64,000 bases of DNA from Nitrospira moscoviensis (GCF_001273775.1 NZ_CP011801.1:3140001-3204000); one strand, 5' to 3'; positions 33,796 through 43,493 are shown, counted from the stretch's first letter. A program made the numbers and translations. The notes: generated by a model from the sequence alone, not told the origin.

Positions 33796-35577
33796 ATGCG
33801 CCGATCAGGAACGCCGCTTATGATGATTCGCTCCCTTTGCTGCATTGCGACCGCCGTCGCTGTCTTTTCCTCTACCGGCTCCGGCGTGACTGCCGCCGAT
33901 GCTCAGCAAACTTCCGGCGCGCCGGCGCAAGCACCCTCCACCCTCAGAAACGACTCGGTGAAATCTTCTTCGTCCGCTCTTGAGCGGAAATCACGTCGTC
34001 TGATTCGAAAACCGGCCGCCCAGAAAAACGGGATGACGGCCGAGGTGAAGCCCTCCAACACCTATCAGTCCGGCATGACACCATCCGGAACAATCAATGT
34101 CGTAACGGACGAGCCCGTAACGAAAGAGCCGACGGCGCCTGCAAAAAATTCCACGCTCGCTCCGCCGGTGACTTCTCCCACCACGGGAACCATAAGCCAA
34201 CCGTTCTCCTTATTCGGGTCCGTCAGTTCGCCGGCCTCGACAGCGGCTCCCAAACCGGCCGCAAGCGCCGGCGTGGCGGCCGCCGCGGCAGCGGGAGGTA
34301 CTGCTCCTTCGTCCCCTGCCGTCCCCAGGCAATTGGGGCGGCTGTTGTCTGAAATGCCGGGGATGAGCAAGTTGGTCGTTCAGCCGACTTCTTCGGTACC
34401 GCCTTCGCCTCCATCTCCGCCGCCGTCTCCGCCGCCTGCCAATCCCGCCATTAGCCTCAGTCCGCTTAACCTGGCATTTTCTGCCCAGCAAGGAGGGGCC
34501 AATCCGGCCGCGCAAATGATCAGCGTGAGCAATGCCGGCGGAGGCACCCTGTCCTGGTCCGCCAACGACAATGCCGCGTGGCTGACGCTCAGTCCTGCAT
34601 CTGGAACGGGAAACGGCACCGTCAGCGCGACCGTGGCTCTTGGATCGCTCGGCGTCGGAACCTACAGCGCCAGCATCACCGTCAACGCGACCGGCGCCGC
34701 GACTGTCACGGTCCCCGTAACCCTTACCGTCACGGCGGCCCCGGTTCCTCCGTCGATTGGCTTGAGCCCGACCAGTCTCTCGTTCAGTGCTCAGCAGGGT
34801 GGTGGCAATCCCTCCCCAAAAACGTTTAGCATAAGTAACGCAGGAGGCGGCACGCTCAGCTGGTCCGTAAGCGACAATGCCAGCTGGCTTACGCTGAGTC
34901 CCTCCTCGGGAACAGGCAACGGCACCGTCACCGCCACAGTCACGACGGGGACGCTCACAGCAGCCACCTATACCGCCACCGTGACGGTCAGCGCGACGGG
35001 CGCCGCTTCGCAAACCGTGCCCATTACGTTTACAGTGGCCCCGGCATCGACAACCATTACGTTGAGTCCGACCACCCTGACCTACTCCGCTACCCAGGGA
35101 GGAACGAATCCGGCCGCGAAAAGCATCACCGTCACGTCGAATGGAAGTTGGACGGCAACCAGCAATGCCGGCTGGATGACGCTCAGCCCTTCGTCGGGGA
35201 ACGGGAACGGCACGATTTCGGTCAGTATCAACGCGGCCACGGCCGCAGTGGGAAGCAATACCGGGACGATCACCGTGTCGGGCGGCGGCACGACGAAGAC
35301 CGTAGCCGTCACCCTGACGTTGAGCGCGCCTTCGAGCTCATCGGCCACCTTGACGTGGAACGCCAACACAGAAAGCGATTTGGCCGGATATAAGATCTAC
35401 CGCGCCACCGCATCCGGTGCCTATGGGGCTCCGATTGCGACGATCCCGGCCGGAACGGTGAGCTACGCGGCGACCGGCCTGCAAGCCGGTACCACATACT
35501 TCTTTGTAGTCACCGCCTACGACAGCGCGGGAAACGAAAGCACCTTTTCCAATGAAGTCAGCAAGAGCGTCTTTTAA
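33796..35577 (+). CDS. Secreted protein with three BACON-like repeats and a fibronectin III domain
   Basis: A 593-residue exported protein. A signal peptide (MMIRSLCCIATAVAVFSSTG) precedes a 200-residue Ser/Pro/Thr-rich low-complexity region. Three repeats of about 100 residues follow, starting near 34450, 34756 and 35056, each with the pattern LSPxxLxFSAQQGG, SNAGGGTLSW, WLTLSPxSGxGNGT and VTVPVTLTV. The third is more divergent. They resemble BACON domains. A final fibronectin III-like domain (SDLAGYKIYRA, GTTYFFVVTAYDSAGNES) ends the protein. No catalytic motif and no PEP-CTERM tail. The ATG has GGAGG about nine bases upstream. Probably an extracellular carbohydrate-binding or matrix protein. 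Confidence 0.82.
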   Translation: MRRSGTPLMMIRSLCCIATAVAVFSSTGSGVTAADAQQTSGAPAQAPSTLRNDSVKSSSSALERKSRRLIRKPAAQKNGMTAEVKPSNTYQSGMTPSGTINVVTDEPVTKEPTAPAKNSTLAPPVTSPTTGTISQPFSLFGSVSSPASTAAPKPAASAGVAAAAAAGGTAPSSPAVPRQLGRLLSEMPGMSKLVVQPTSSVPPSPPSPPPSPPPANPAISLSPLNLAFSAQQGGANPAAQMISVSNAGGGTLSWSANDNAAWLTLSPASGTGNGTVSATVALGSLGVGTYSASITVNATGAATVTVPVTLTVTAAPVPPSIGLSPTSLSFSAQQGGGNPSPKTFSISNAGGGTLSWSVSDNASWLTLSPSSGTGNGTVTATVTTGTLTAATYTATVTVSATGAASQTVPITFTVAPASTTITLSPTTLTYSATQGGTNPAAKSITVTSNGSWTATSNAGWMTLSPSSGNGNGTISVSINAATAAVGSNTGTITVSGGGTTKTVAVTLTLSAPSSSSATLTWNANTESDLAGYKIYRATASGAYGAPIATIPAGTVSYAATGLQAGTTYFFVVTAYDSAGNESTFSNEVSKSVF

Positions 35578-35644
35578 GTCAGCTCGTATTCGCCTATGAC
35601 CAAACGTATATTTAGGGAGCGGGATTAAGAGGAGGGTTCTACGC

Positions 35645-37984
35645 ATGATTCAGAAAATGATGGCAAGCACTTTAGCGGCAGCGAGCGTGATGTGTGTGCT
35701 TGCTGCGTCACAGACATCCGCCCAGACCATTCCCTCTACGCCGGGATGGACTCAACTGACCAACACGAAAATCAGAAGCGTCTGTCCTGACCCGGCCCAA
35801 TATCCTACGATTCAAGGTGCGGAAGGCTGCCAGGCCGTGGTCACGAATTGGAACAGCGCCGCCTTTGACACCACCCGCAATAGATTGATCGTATGGGGCG
35901 GCGGGCACAACGGCTATTACGGAAATGAATTGTACGCCGTGGATCTCTCCACCCTCACCGTGAAACGAATCACCAATCCAGGTCTTCCATCCGCCCCTTT
36001 TTCACCGTGCCAAGAAGCGATTGCCGGCGGCAGTCAACCGAATGCACGCCATACCTACGACGGCCTCGCCTACATGGAACATGTCGATCGATTCATTTCG
36101 GTGAGCGGTGATATGGCATGCGGCGCCTCTACTCCTTCTACGGAGATTTGGACATACTCCTTTGCGTCCGGCTCCTGGCAACGAATGTCGCCGGGCGGGG
36201 ATTCCATTCTGATGGGATGGGATCTTTTGACCATTGAAGGAACGGCGATCTCCTACGACCCCGTCTCCAAGTTTGTCTTCATCGACAATAAAGTCGGCAT
36301 CCTGACATACGATATCGGCAGCAATACATTGAAGATTCGCAACAATCAGGGCGGGGGGTATCGGCCCTTTGAAGTCACCACCATCGTCGACCCAGTTCGG
36401 AGATATTTGTATGCGATCGGCGGGGGACAGATGTGGCGATGGGACATTTCGAGCATCACGTCGAGCAACACGACCGGCTCCATCCCGAATCCTACCCGCA
36501 TCACCAGCTCAGGAGGCAGCTCTATCGTTAACGCGCCCCACCCTGGTCTGGCCTGGGATTCCACGAACCAACGTGTCGTCGCCTGGAGCGGGGGGAACAC
36601 GGCTTATTCGCTCGATCCCACGACCAACGTGTGGACAGCCCATACCTTTAGCGGCGGACCTGGTTCGCCCGATCAAAACGGAACTTTCAAGCGATGGGCC
36701 TATTCACCGACGTCACGGGCGTTCGTCGTCGTCAACTCGATCGACCGCGATGCGTTCGCATTGCGCCTGTCGACCGGAACGGCCGACACCACGGCTCCGA
36801 CCGTTCCCTCGAACGTCGTCGCCACCGCGACCTCGGCTTCGCAGATCAATCTGACGTGGAACGCTTCCACAGACAACCAAGGCGTGACCGGATATCGTAT
36901 CTATAGGAACGGCACCCAGGTGAATACCACGACAACCCTTCAGTATTCGGACACCGGACTTTCTCCATCGACAACCTACGCCTACACCGTCGCCGCCGTC
37001 GATGCGGCCGGCAACGTATCCAGTCAATCCACCGGGGCCAGCGCGACCACCCAGGCTTTGAGCTCCGGCGGTTCCGATTTCCAGTCGCGCTGCAACGCCG
37101 CCGGCGTGCTGGTCTGCAAGGGTTTCGACAATGCGTCGGAATTCGTACCGGCCGTGTGGCCCGCTTCGGGGATCTATGGACCGGACTCCTGCGCCAACTG
37201 TCGAATGCCGGTGCAGGATACGAGCGTAGCCCTCTCAGGCGTGAGCTCTCTCAAATTCATCATCAACGGCCAAACGTCCTCGAATATGGCCGGCTCCTTG
37301 CGGCAATATTTTGGGAGAAGCTTCGGGAATAACTCCACGTTCTACGTGCAGTTCGCGCTGCGCTACGATCCTAATCTGGTCAACATCAATTGGGCTCAAC
37401 AGATGGGGACCGGCTGGAAATCGGTCATGTTCCATGGACCCAATGCAACTTGCTCGGACGTGGAGTTGACCACCGTCATTTACTATGACCATAAGTTTCA
37501 GCACATGTACACCGATTGCGGGGGTCGTGGTATCTGGTCCAGCCAATCTCCGCCGCTTACATTTCAGCAAGGCGACCACAATTGCTCATATGACGCGGTC
37601 GAGAGCGGAAATACCTCGGGGTGTTGGAAATACAACACGCTCGCCAATACCTGGATTACCTATTACTACAAAATCACCATAGGCACGTTCGGCACACCGT
37701 CGAGCAACATAGAGGCGTGGTACTCAGTTAATGGACAGCCTTATAAGAAATGGATCAGCATCTTCAATTATCGCCTCAATAACGGTACTGGGCCCAGCAA
37801 TGACTATGCGTACGCGACTATTGCCCCCTATATGACGGCGAAGAACCAATCGGTCAGCCATCCGACGGCCTATATGTGGTTGGATGAGCTGATCGTGTCG
37901 ACACAACCGATCGCAGCGCCGGGAGGCGGCGGCGGAACCACGAACCCACCTCCGGCCGCGCCGACCAATCTCCGCGTCCAGTAA
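35645..37984 (+). CDS. Large secreted protein: kelch-like propeller, fibronectin III domain, C-terminal lectin/lyase-like region
   Basis: A 779-residue exported protein (signal peptide MASTLAAASVMCVLAASQTSA). Residues about 30-375 carry kelch-like propeller strands (NRLIVWGGGHNGYYGNELYA, VWTAHTFSGGPG). A fibronectin III domain follows at about 383-470 (GVTGYRIYRNGTQV). Residues about 480-760 are a Cys-rich beta region (RCNAAGVLVCKGFDN, FYVQFALRYDPNL) that looks like a jelly-roll lectin or polysaccharide-lyase fold. The end is a Gly/Pro linker and APTNLRVQ, which reads like the first strand of another fibronectin domain. No PEP-CTERM. Likely co-transcribed with the preceding gene, 67 bases upstream. 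Confidence 0.75.
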   Translation: MIQKMMASTLAAASVMCVLAASQTSAQTIPSTPGWTQLTNTKIRSVCPDPAQYPTIQGAEGCQAVVTNWNSAAFDTTRNRLIVWGGGHNGYYGNELYAVDLSTLTVKRITNPGLPSAPFSPCQEAIAGGSQPNARHTYDGLAYMEHVDRFISVSGDMACGASTPSTEIWTYSFASGSWQRMSPGGDSILMGWDLLTIEGTAISYDPVSKFVFIDNKVGILTYDIGSNTLKIRNNQGGGYRPFEVTTIVDPVRRYLYAIGGGQMWRWDISSITSSNTTGSIPNPTRITSSGGSSIVNAPHPGLAWDSTNQRVVAWSGGNTAYSLDPTTNVWTAHTFSGGPGSPDQNGTFKRWAYSPTSRAFVVVNSIDRDAFALRLSTGTADTTAPTVPSNVVATATSASQINLTWNASTDNQGVTGYRIYRNGTQVNTTTTLQYSDTGLSPSTTYAYTVAAVDAAGNVSSQSTGASATTQALSSGGSDFQSRCNAAGVLVCKGFDNASEFVPAVWPASGIYGPDSCANCRMPVQDTSVALSGVSSLKFIINGQTSSNMAGSLRQYFGRSFGNNSTFYVQFALRYDPNLVNINWAQQMGTGWKSVMFHGPNATCSDVELTTVIYYDHKFQHMYTDCGGRGIWSSQSPPLTFQQGDHNCSYDAVESGNTSGCWKYNTLANTWITYYYKITIGTFGTPSSNIEAWYSVNGQPYKKWISIFNYRLNNGTGPSNDYAYATIAPYMTAKNQSVSHPTAYMWLDELIVSTQPIAAPGGGGGTTNPPPAAPTNLRVQ

Positions 37985-38381
37985 GCGAAGATGGTATGGG
38001 TGAGATCCGGAATGTCCGGATCTCACCCACCCATAGGTCACTAACCGCTCAGACTCCTCCCTTTCCTCTCCTTAGTTGGGCTTTCTTCCAGTCCAGCCTA
38101 TCTTTCCCCGATCCATGCGCTACATTGGGACGCGGACCGAGCCATCGTCGGACGATCTATGAAGTTCATCGGGAGGGGGTTGGACGACCGTTTGATTATG
38201 AAGGGATCGTGCGGAAGGATACGGGAGGGGGGTTGGGAAGTCTTTCGGGAGCGACGACCTGAGGCGGTCGTCGATGTGGGCGGGTATATCAGGCTAGGGC
38301 CGTCGCGGCCCCTTCAAGGATCACAGCCGAGCTTGGATGGAACACCGGCTCATTCCACACTGGGGCCCCTTTCACGGGCCG
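37985..38381. other. Convergent intergenic region with hairpins
   Basis: No supported gene. It holds the strong hairpin at 37997-38029 and a weaker GGGCCG-TCG-CGGCCC hairpin at 38297-38311. Short plus-strand frames in it show no domain and no ribosome-binding site. It separates the plus-strand secreted-protein genes from the minus-strand EPS run. Confidence 0.6.
37997..38029. terminator. Strong perfect hairpin, probable bidirectional terminator
   Basis: A 15-bp perfect stem (TGGGTGAGATCCGGA and its complement) around a 3-base ATG loop, starting 13 bases after the stop of the 779-residue protein. No long T run follows, but stem strength and position between convergent genes fit termination. 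Confidence 0.7.
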
Positions 38382-40034
38382 CTAAGAAGTCTTGGCCGCT
38401 TCGACGGACTCCCCCACCTGATAAATCCTGAGGGGATCCGGCTCCACCGCTTCTCGGACCTTTCGCTCTATCAGACGGACGAACGGCTGCGGCGCCCAGC
38501 CCCGTTCCGCTCCTTCAAGAAGCAGCTTCGTTCCCCAATACAGGACACCATGCGATTCGTGTTTGAACACTCGGATGAGCTTCCAGTCGGACGGCGGTGA
38601 GGCGATGAGCCGCCGGTTCTCGTGTGAAATCGACTCGACGCTTCGTTTCAGCCAGTGTTGGTTGACGACCACCGCCCCCGAACGGGCTCTGGACAAGTCC
38701 ACGACATGAGCCACATTGCGAAATGGATCATCATAGGGGATCAATTTGCTCTCATCTCCGTAATGCGTAAACATGGCGACCATCCCACAATCCCGAACCC
38801 CGCAGTAGACCGGTTGTTCTCTTCCTTCTTCGAGATACCATTGCGCGGCCGCGCGCGCATTCGCCGATTCGGCGGCCAAGACTTCACGCTCCACGCCGGC
38901 AAAGAGAAGCGAGGTACCCGCATAACAGGCGACGGCCACCGAGCGCCACTTGAGCGGCATGGCCATGAGCCATGCCGCCGTAAGAATCAGCACCGGCGGG
39001 AGAAACATCAACATATAGTTCGGTTGCTTCCATATCAGCACAAACGGATCCCAGCTCATGACATAGAACGTCAAGATCGCCAGCACTGAGAGAAACCATG
39101 CCAACAACACCACGACCGGACGGGTGGCGACCGGCATGGACGTGTTCCGTACCAACAGATATCCAGCATAGGCAACGGCCGCAAGGTAGAAGGTCAACCC
39201 GACGTGCTGGAGCCCGAAAAAAGCCCAATACGGGTAGGCAAGCGGCCAACTCAAAAGGTCTTCGGAAGAGCCGGCCGAGACGATGGCGGCGACTTTCTTA
39301 TTGTGCAGCGCCTGGACCGTGAACGTATACAGCGGATCGCCGGTCTGCCAGAGAAAAAAGGCACTCTCGGCCGCAAAGACGGCGAGGAAACCGGAAGCCG
39401 CCCACAGTAGACGAAAAAGGCCGATCGCACAGTACCAGGCCAAAAACGCGAACAGCGGCCACAGGAAGATCGCTACATTCTTGGTCGTATATCCCACCCC
39501 CAAAAGGACGCCCGACATGAACAGCAGCCTATTGGCCGCTCGCATATCTTCTTTGCGATTTATCGCCTTAAGAAACAGCAAGCAACTCCATGTCATGAGC
39601 ATGAGCAAGGGCGCGTCCGCTTGAATTCGTCCGGCCCAAATGACATCCAGCGTGCAGAATGCCGTCAAGGTGGCAGCCAACAGGCCCACCGCCCTTCCGA
39701 ACAAATGTTCGCCGAGAAAGTACAGGATCACGATCGTGGCAAGCGACGCGATCAATGGGTAGGCCGTGAGAGCGAATTCGTTAAAGCCGAGCACCACGGT
39801 GGCAGCCGCGAGGGGAAGGTTAAAACCGTATCGCAATGTGCCGATATACGTTCCGGGGGTGAGATTGCCGTGGGCGATATTGTGCGCGACTTTCGCGAAT
39901 ATGAGGTCGTCCGTCCCTTGAAATCCTGTCATGAAATAGACACGGATGACACCGGCCGCCAGCACGATGAGCGACAAGAGGCCCCAGGGCGTTGTACCGG
40001 ATTTTTCTGACGTCGAGACGGGAGAAGGCGCCAT
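38382..40034 (-). CDS. ArnT/PMT-like (GT39/GT83-type) membrane glycosyltransferase
   Basis: A 550-residue integral membrane protein with about 10-12 hydrophobic helices in the N-terminal 400 residues and a soluble periplasmic C-terminal domain. The first periplasmic loop has GTDDLIFAKVAHNIAHG, where the acidic pair fits the catalytic Asp of GT-C lipid-phosphate-sugar transferases. Such enzymes transfer a sugar from an undecaprenyl-linked donor to lipid, protein or polysaccharide. The ATG at 40034 is 17 bases after the methyltransferase stop; the longer frame reads through that gene and is discarded. The GT2 gene at 41246 could make the lipid-linked donor. Confidence 0.78.
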   Translation of the reverse strand: MAPSPVSTSEKSGTTPWGLLSLIVLAAGVIRVYFMTGFQGTDDLIFAKVAHNIAHGNLTPGTYIGTLRYGFNLPLAAATVVLGFNEFALTAYPLIASLATIVILYFLGEHLFGRAVGLLAATLTAFCTLDVIWAGRIQADAPLLMLMTWSCLLFLKAINRKEDMRAANRLLFMSGVLLGVGYTTKNVAIFLWPLFAFLAWYCAIGLFRLLWAASGFLAVFAAESAFFLWQTGDPLYTFTVQALHNKKVAAIVSAGSSEDLLSWPLAYPYWAFFGLQHVGLTFYLAAVAYAGYLLVRNTSMPVATRPVVVLLAWFLSVLAILTFYVMSWDPFVLIWKQPNYMLMFLPPVLILTAAWLMAMPLKWRSVAVACYAGTSLLFAGVEREVLAAESANARAAAQWYLEEGREQPVYCGVRDCGMVAMFTHYGDESKLIPYDDPFRNVAHVVDLSRARSGAVVVNQHWLKRSVESISHENRRLIASPPSDWKLIRVFKHESHGVLYWGTKLLLEGAERGWAPQPFVRLIERKVREAVEPDPLRIYQVGESVEAAKTS

Positions 40035-40050
40035 CACGCGGTTGTTCCCT

Positions 40051-40761
40051 CTACTGTTTTCGAGCCCAAAAAACCCATTGTCCCCCCAGCGGGAGCCACG
40101 CCAGGAACCGCTCCAGCGGCCGTAATCGACGCAGCGGGCCGGGGAAAAAGGTGACATATGAGCTGCCGGTGATGCTCTCGGTGCCGAGATGCGCCCATAA
40201 CTTTTTCATCTCCGGAAGCGCGAGGAGAACGGCGTCTTTGTCAAACGGACACGCATCGACGATTCTCCGAGTCACGGGATTCCATGGGTTGTGCTCCCAT
40301 ATCACCAGGGCCGCACCCGGCTTCATCCGGTCCCAAACTGAACGAAGAACCGACGGTCTGTCTCCGGGAGGAACATGATGCAGCACGCAGGCGACGAGAG
40401 CGAAATCATACGTCTCTGATCCAGATTGCCATGCCGTGAGGCTGTGGTAGCGGCACTGTCCCCGGGCATCGGCCGCTTGAGCCTCCTTAATGGACTCCTC
40501 TGACGGATCAACGCCCACGTAGCACCAGTCCGCGTCAAAGCGATCATGAAAAAGGTGTCCCAATCGTCCCGTTCCACATCCATAGTCCAGAAACAGTTTC
40601 CCGCCCGGGATAAATCGGACGTGCGTACGAATGAATCGCTCGCAGAACGCCAGCTTAGCCGCCAGGAATTCCTGCGAGTCCGCACCGACCACCGAAAGGT
40701 TGTCGTTATGCAGCGCCTCATACCTACGGGCGTATTCGTCAAACTCTTGCTTGGCCGTCAC
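40051..40761 (-). CDS. Class I SAM-dependent methyltransferase
   Basis: A 236-residue methyltransferase. Motif I is LFLDYGCGTGRLGHLF, followed by YVGVDPSEESIKEA and the post-motif FALVACVLHHVPPGDR. The C-terminal half, with EHNPWNPVTRRIVDACPFD, is typical of methyltransferases found with glycosyltransferases. The start is a GTG with GGAGGG seven bases upstream. It lies between GtrA and the ArnT-like gene, so it may methylate a lipid-linked sugar or glycan. Confidence 0.82.
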   Translation of the reverse strand: MTAKQEFDEYARRYEALHNDNLSVVGADSQEFLAAKLAFCERFIRTHVRFIPGGKLFLDYGCGTGRLGHLFHDRFDADWCYVGVDPSEESIKEAQAADARGQCRYHSLTAWQSGSETYDFALVACVLHHVPPGDRPSVLRSVWDRMKPGAALVIWEHNPWNPVTRRIVDACPFDKDAVLLALPEMKKLWAHLGTESITGSSYVTFFPGPLRRLRPLERFLAWLPLGGQWVFWARKQ

Positions 40762-40794
40762 CCGATCACCCTCCGAACCCGATCGCCGACCGAA

Positions 40795-41199
40795 CTAGCG
40801 GAACGACCACGCATAATTCGCTGAAAAATTCCATCCCAACACAATGACCGTAGCCAGAACTTGAGCCATCAAATAGTGCAGGGACAGTCGTGCGACGCAT
40901 ATGTGCATGATGATGCCATTGAGAAGAAACCCGACGAGGGCCACCAGAAGAAACTTGAGAAAGGCAGCGCGGTGGGACTTTTGATACCGAAAGGTGAACC
41001 TGGAATTCAGGTAATAGTTGATCACTGCGGCCACTCCGTAGCCGGACGATGACGCGAGCACGGGGTCAATCCCGAATCCTCTGACACTGAAGATCAAAAT
41101 GACATAGTGAGCAAGGGTAATCCCTCCGCCGATACTTAAAAAGCATGCCACCTTTCTGATCAGCTCTCCATCGAGCTTCCATACGACATACTCCGCCAT
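40795..41199 (-). CDS. GtrA-family membrane protein
   Basis: A 134-residue protein with four transmembrane helices: FLSIGGGITLAHYVILIF, DPVLASSSGYGVAAVINYYL, FLKFLLVALVGFLLNGIIM and LMAQVLATVIVLGWNF. NYYLNSRFTF and NFSANYAWSF are the GtrA signatures. These proteins are proposed to flip undecaprenyl-phosphate-linked sugars made by a GT2 partner, which is the next gene upstream. The ATG at 41199 has AAGGA five bases upstream; an ATG at 41235 has no clear site. Confidence 0.88.
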   Translation of the reverse strand: MAEYVVWKLDGELIRKVACFLSIGGGITLAHYVILIFSVRGFGIDPVLASSSGYGVAAVINYYLNSRFTFRYQKSHRAAFLKFLLVALVGFLLNGIIMHICVARLSLHYLMAQVLATVIVLGWNFSANYAWSFR

Positions 41200-41245
41200 A
41201 CCGTCCTTACGATCGTTCGCCGAGAGGCTTTTCATTGTGACTGCA

Positions 41246-42205
41246 TCAGCTTTTGGACGCGTCTAGGTCCTGATTCGTCTCTTTGACGATGTAATGCGGC
41301 CTACCCTTCACCTCATCGTAGATCCGCCCCACGTATTCCCCCATGATCCCGATCGTCAACAGCTGAACGCTGGCGATGCAGAGAAACGTCGTCACCAAGA
41401 TGGCATACCCGACCAGCGGCGCGTTCGTAAAGAACCGCCAGTACAACACAAGAACCACCATGATCAACGCCATCGCCCCTGCCGCTAAGCCGACGTATGT
41501 CGCCAGGCGGAGCGGAAGGTATGAAAACGACACCAGACCGTCCATGGCCAGGGAAAGAGACTTGAAGAAGTTATATTTCGGTTCCCCCTTGAAGCGCGCA
41601 TGGCGTTGAAACGGCTGATTGGTCTGCCGGAATCCAACCCACGCGCGCAGGCCGCGGACATAGCGATTCCGCTCGGGCAGTCGGTTCAACGTGTCGACGA
41701 CGACCCGATCCATCAGACAAAAATCCCCTCCGTCGACGGGAATCTTCACCTTGGAGAGGCGGGCCAGCACGCGGTAATACCCCCAGGCGAACAGGCGCTT
41801 GGCCAAGGGATCCCCCTCCCGCTGAATTCGCTGTCCCATGACGATCTGATACCCTTCCCGCCAGCGCTGAATCATTTGGGGAAGGACTTCGGGGGGATCC
41901 TGCAAATCCGCGTCGATGACGACGACGGCGTCGCCCATCGCATGCTGAAGGCCGGCGGTCACCCCGGCTTGATGCCCGAAATTTCTCGAAAAGCTCACGA
42001 ACCGCAGACGCCGGTCCTCGCGGCCCGTCTTTCGCAGCCAGTTGAGCGTTCCGTCGGAAGAGGCGTCGTCGATAATGAGCAGCTCCAAATCCACATCGAG
42101 CTTTTCGAACACATCGGTCACACGCCTGTACAGCTCAGGCAAATTGTCCTGTTCGTTGTAGGCCGGGACCACGACACTGATGAGAGGCTTCGTCCGCTGT
42201 ATCAT
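41246..42205 (-). CDS. GT2 glycosyltransferase, polyprenol-phosphate sugar synthase type (GtrB/ArnC-like)
   Basis: A 319-residue protein: GT2 catalytic domain (SVVVPAYNEQDNLPEL, LLIIDDASSDGT, VVVIDADLQDPPE) followed by two C-terminal transmembrane helices (LATYVGLAAGAMALIMVVLV and YAILVTTFLCIASVQLLTIG) and a GEYVGRIYDEVKGRPHYIV tail. This is the DPM/GtrB architecture that makes undecaprenyl-phosphate-hexose. The ATG at 42205 overlaps the upstream stop as ATGA and has AAGGAGGAG upstream. The 200-codon extension in the same frame is a shadow of the upstream gene. Confidence 0.9.
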   Translation of the reverse strand: MIQRTKPLISVVVPAYNEQDNLPELYRRVTDVFEKLDVDLELLIIDDASSDGTLNWLRKTGREDRRLRFVSFSRNFGHQAGVTAGLQHAMGDAVVVIDADLQDPPEVLPQMIQRWREGYQIVMGQRIQREGDPLAKRLFAWGYYRVLARLSKVKIPVDGGDFCLMDRVVVDTLNRLPERNRYVRGLRAWVGFRQTNQPFQRHARFKGEPKYNFFKSLSLAMDGLVSFSYLPLRLATYVGLAAGAMALIMVVLVLYWRFFTNAPLVGYAILVTTFLCIASVQLLTIGIMGEYVGRIYDEVKGRPHYIVKETNQDLDASKS

Positions 42206-43473
42206 GATCGCTCCTCCTTGACCTCGAACTGTTTCACGATCGCGCGGCTCACGCCGAGCCGATAGGCTTCGCGGTAGCTTTCCGTCGTCTTGGCCCATGA
42301 TCGTTCCCGAGCCACCCAGTTGAGACCGTTGTGTTCCAACCTGGTGCGGAGCTGTGTCGAATCGAACACCGCCGCCAAGGCCTCGGCCAGTGCCGCGGCA
42401 TTTCCGGCCTCGAACAGCAACCCCGTCTCTTGATGCCGCACCAACTCCCGATGTCCTCCTACGTCGCTCGCGATCACCGCTTTTCCCATCGCCATGGCTT
42501 CGAGCGGCTTCAGCGGGGTGACGCGTTCCGTCAAGTGGGTGGAGTAGCGCGGGAATGCCAGGACATCGATCAACGGATAGAGGCCCAGTGTGTCGGCTTG
42601 AGGGATCCATCCCGGCATCACCACATGCTGTTCGATCCCCAGCAGCCGTATTTTGTCCTTTAGAGCCGCCTCCATCTCCCCTCCGCCGACCAACAACAGC
42701 GCCACATCGCTTCTCACCCGAGCCAATTTCGCCACCGCATCTATCAGCAGGTCCAGGCCTTCCCAACGGAAGAACGAGCCCATGAAACTCACGACTTTCT
42801 TTCCCTGAAGACCCAACCTCTTCCAAACGTCGGCGTCCCCCGGGCGAGGTTGAAATCGCTCAACATCGACGCCATTCGGGACCACCACGATCCGCTCCTG
42901 AGGAATTCCTCTCCCAACCAAGTCCCGCTTGAGGCCCTCGCAGATCACCACCACTCGGTCGGCTTTCGAGCAGACCCATGTCTCCAACGATCTGGACACC
43001 TTGTACTTCCAGGAGGTAGCCGCGTAGCTGCCGCGGTCGACGGCCGCATCCTCCCATGAGGATCGCATCTCGTAGATCACCGGAATTCCCCATCGTCGGC
43101 CCATCAAGAGAGCCGGAATCGCGTTGAGAACCGGCGAATGCGGGTGGAGAACGTGAGGGGATTCCGCGTGAATGACGGAAGACAAGCGACGCGCCAAAGC
43201 CGCCATCAGCCGCACCTCGCCGAGCAACGGGAGCGCCGGGCTTGAAACAGTTCGTGCCCGGTAGTAGCGAATACCGCCGATCTCCTCGCTCTGATTCCAT
43301 TCTCCGCGCCAACTTTCATAATGCTTGGGCGACGTGACGACGATGGGTTCCCACCCACGCCGCTTCTGAGCGATGCAGACGGCCTCGCTTCGAAAGGCAT
43401 AGCCGCTTTGGACAGGCAGGCTATGATCGAGAACGTGCAGGACTCTCACGGGCTCCCCTTCTCTCTGAGGCAT
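42202..43473 (-). CDS. GT4 glycosyltransferase, exosortase-A-associated (TIGR04063-like)
   Basis: A 423-residue GT-B glycosyltransferase. The opening VRVLHVLDHSLPVQSGYAFR and VVTSPKHYESW are the signature of the exosortase-A-associated family with this start. The donor half has LQGKKVVSFMGSFFRWEGLD and the E-x7-E-like LKPLEAMAMGKAVIASDVGG. It adds a sugar to the EPS repeat unit in the cytoplasm. The ATG at 43473 is chosen because the longer frame overlaps the methyltransferase; no strong ribosome-binding site is visible. Confidence 0.88.
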   Translation of the reverse strand: MPQREGEPVRVLHVLDHSLPVQSGYAFRSEAVCIAQKRRGWEPIVVTSPKHYESWRGEWNQSEEIGGIRYYRARTVSSPALPLLGEVRLMAALARRLSSVIHAESPHVLHPHSPVLNAIPALLMGRRWGIPVIYEMRSSWEDAAVDRGSYAATSWKYKVSRSLETWVCSKADRVVVICEGLKRDLVGRGIPQERIVVVPNGVDVERFQPRPGDADVWKRLGLQGKKVVSFMGSFFRWEGLDLLIDAVAKLARVRSDVALLLVGGGEMEAALKDKIRLLGIEQHVVMPGWIPQADTLGLYPLIDVLAFPRYSTHLTERVTPLKPLEAMAMGKAVIASDVGGHRELVRHQETGLLFEAGNAAALAEALAAVFDSTQLRTRLEHNGLNWVARERSWAKTTESYREAYRLGVSRAIVKQFEVKEERS

Positions 43474-43493
43474 CGCGGTTGATTGCCCCGCGC

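Noticed and set aside
38159..38600. Short plus-strand frames in the convergent intergenic region
   Set aside because: I looked for a transposase or REP-associated gene remnant; no catalytic motif or start signal could be supported.
41246..42826. 526-residue reading of the GT2 glycosyltransferase
   Set aside because: The first 200 codons are out of frame with, and inside, the upstream glycosyltransferase; the ATG at 42205 has a strong ribosome-binding site.
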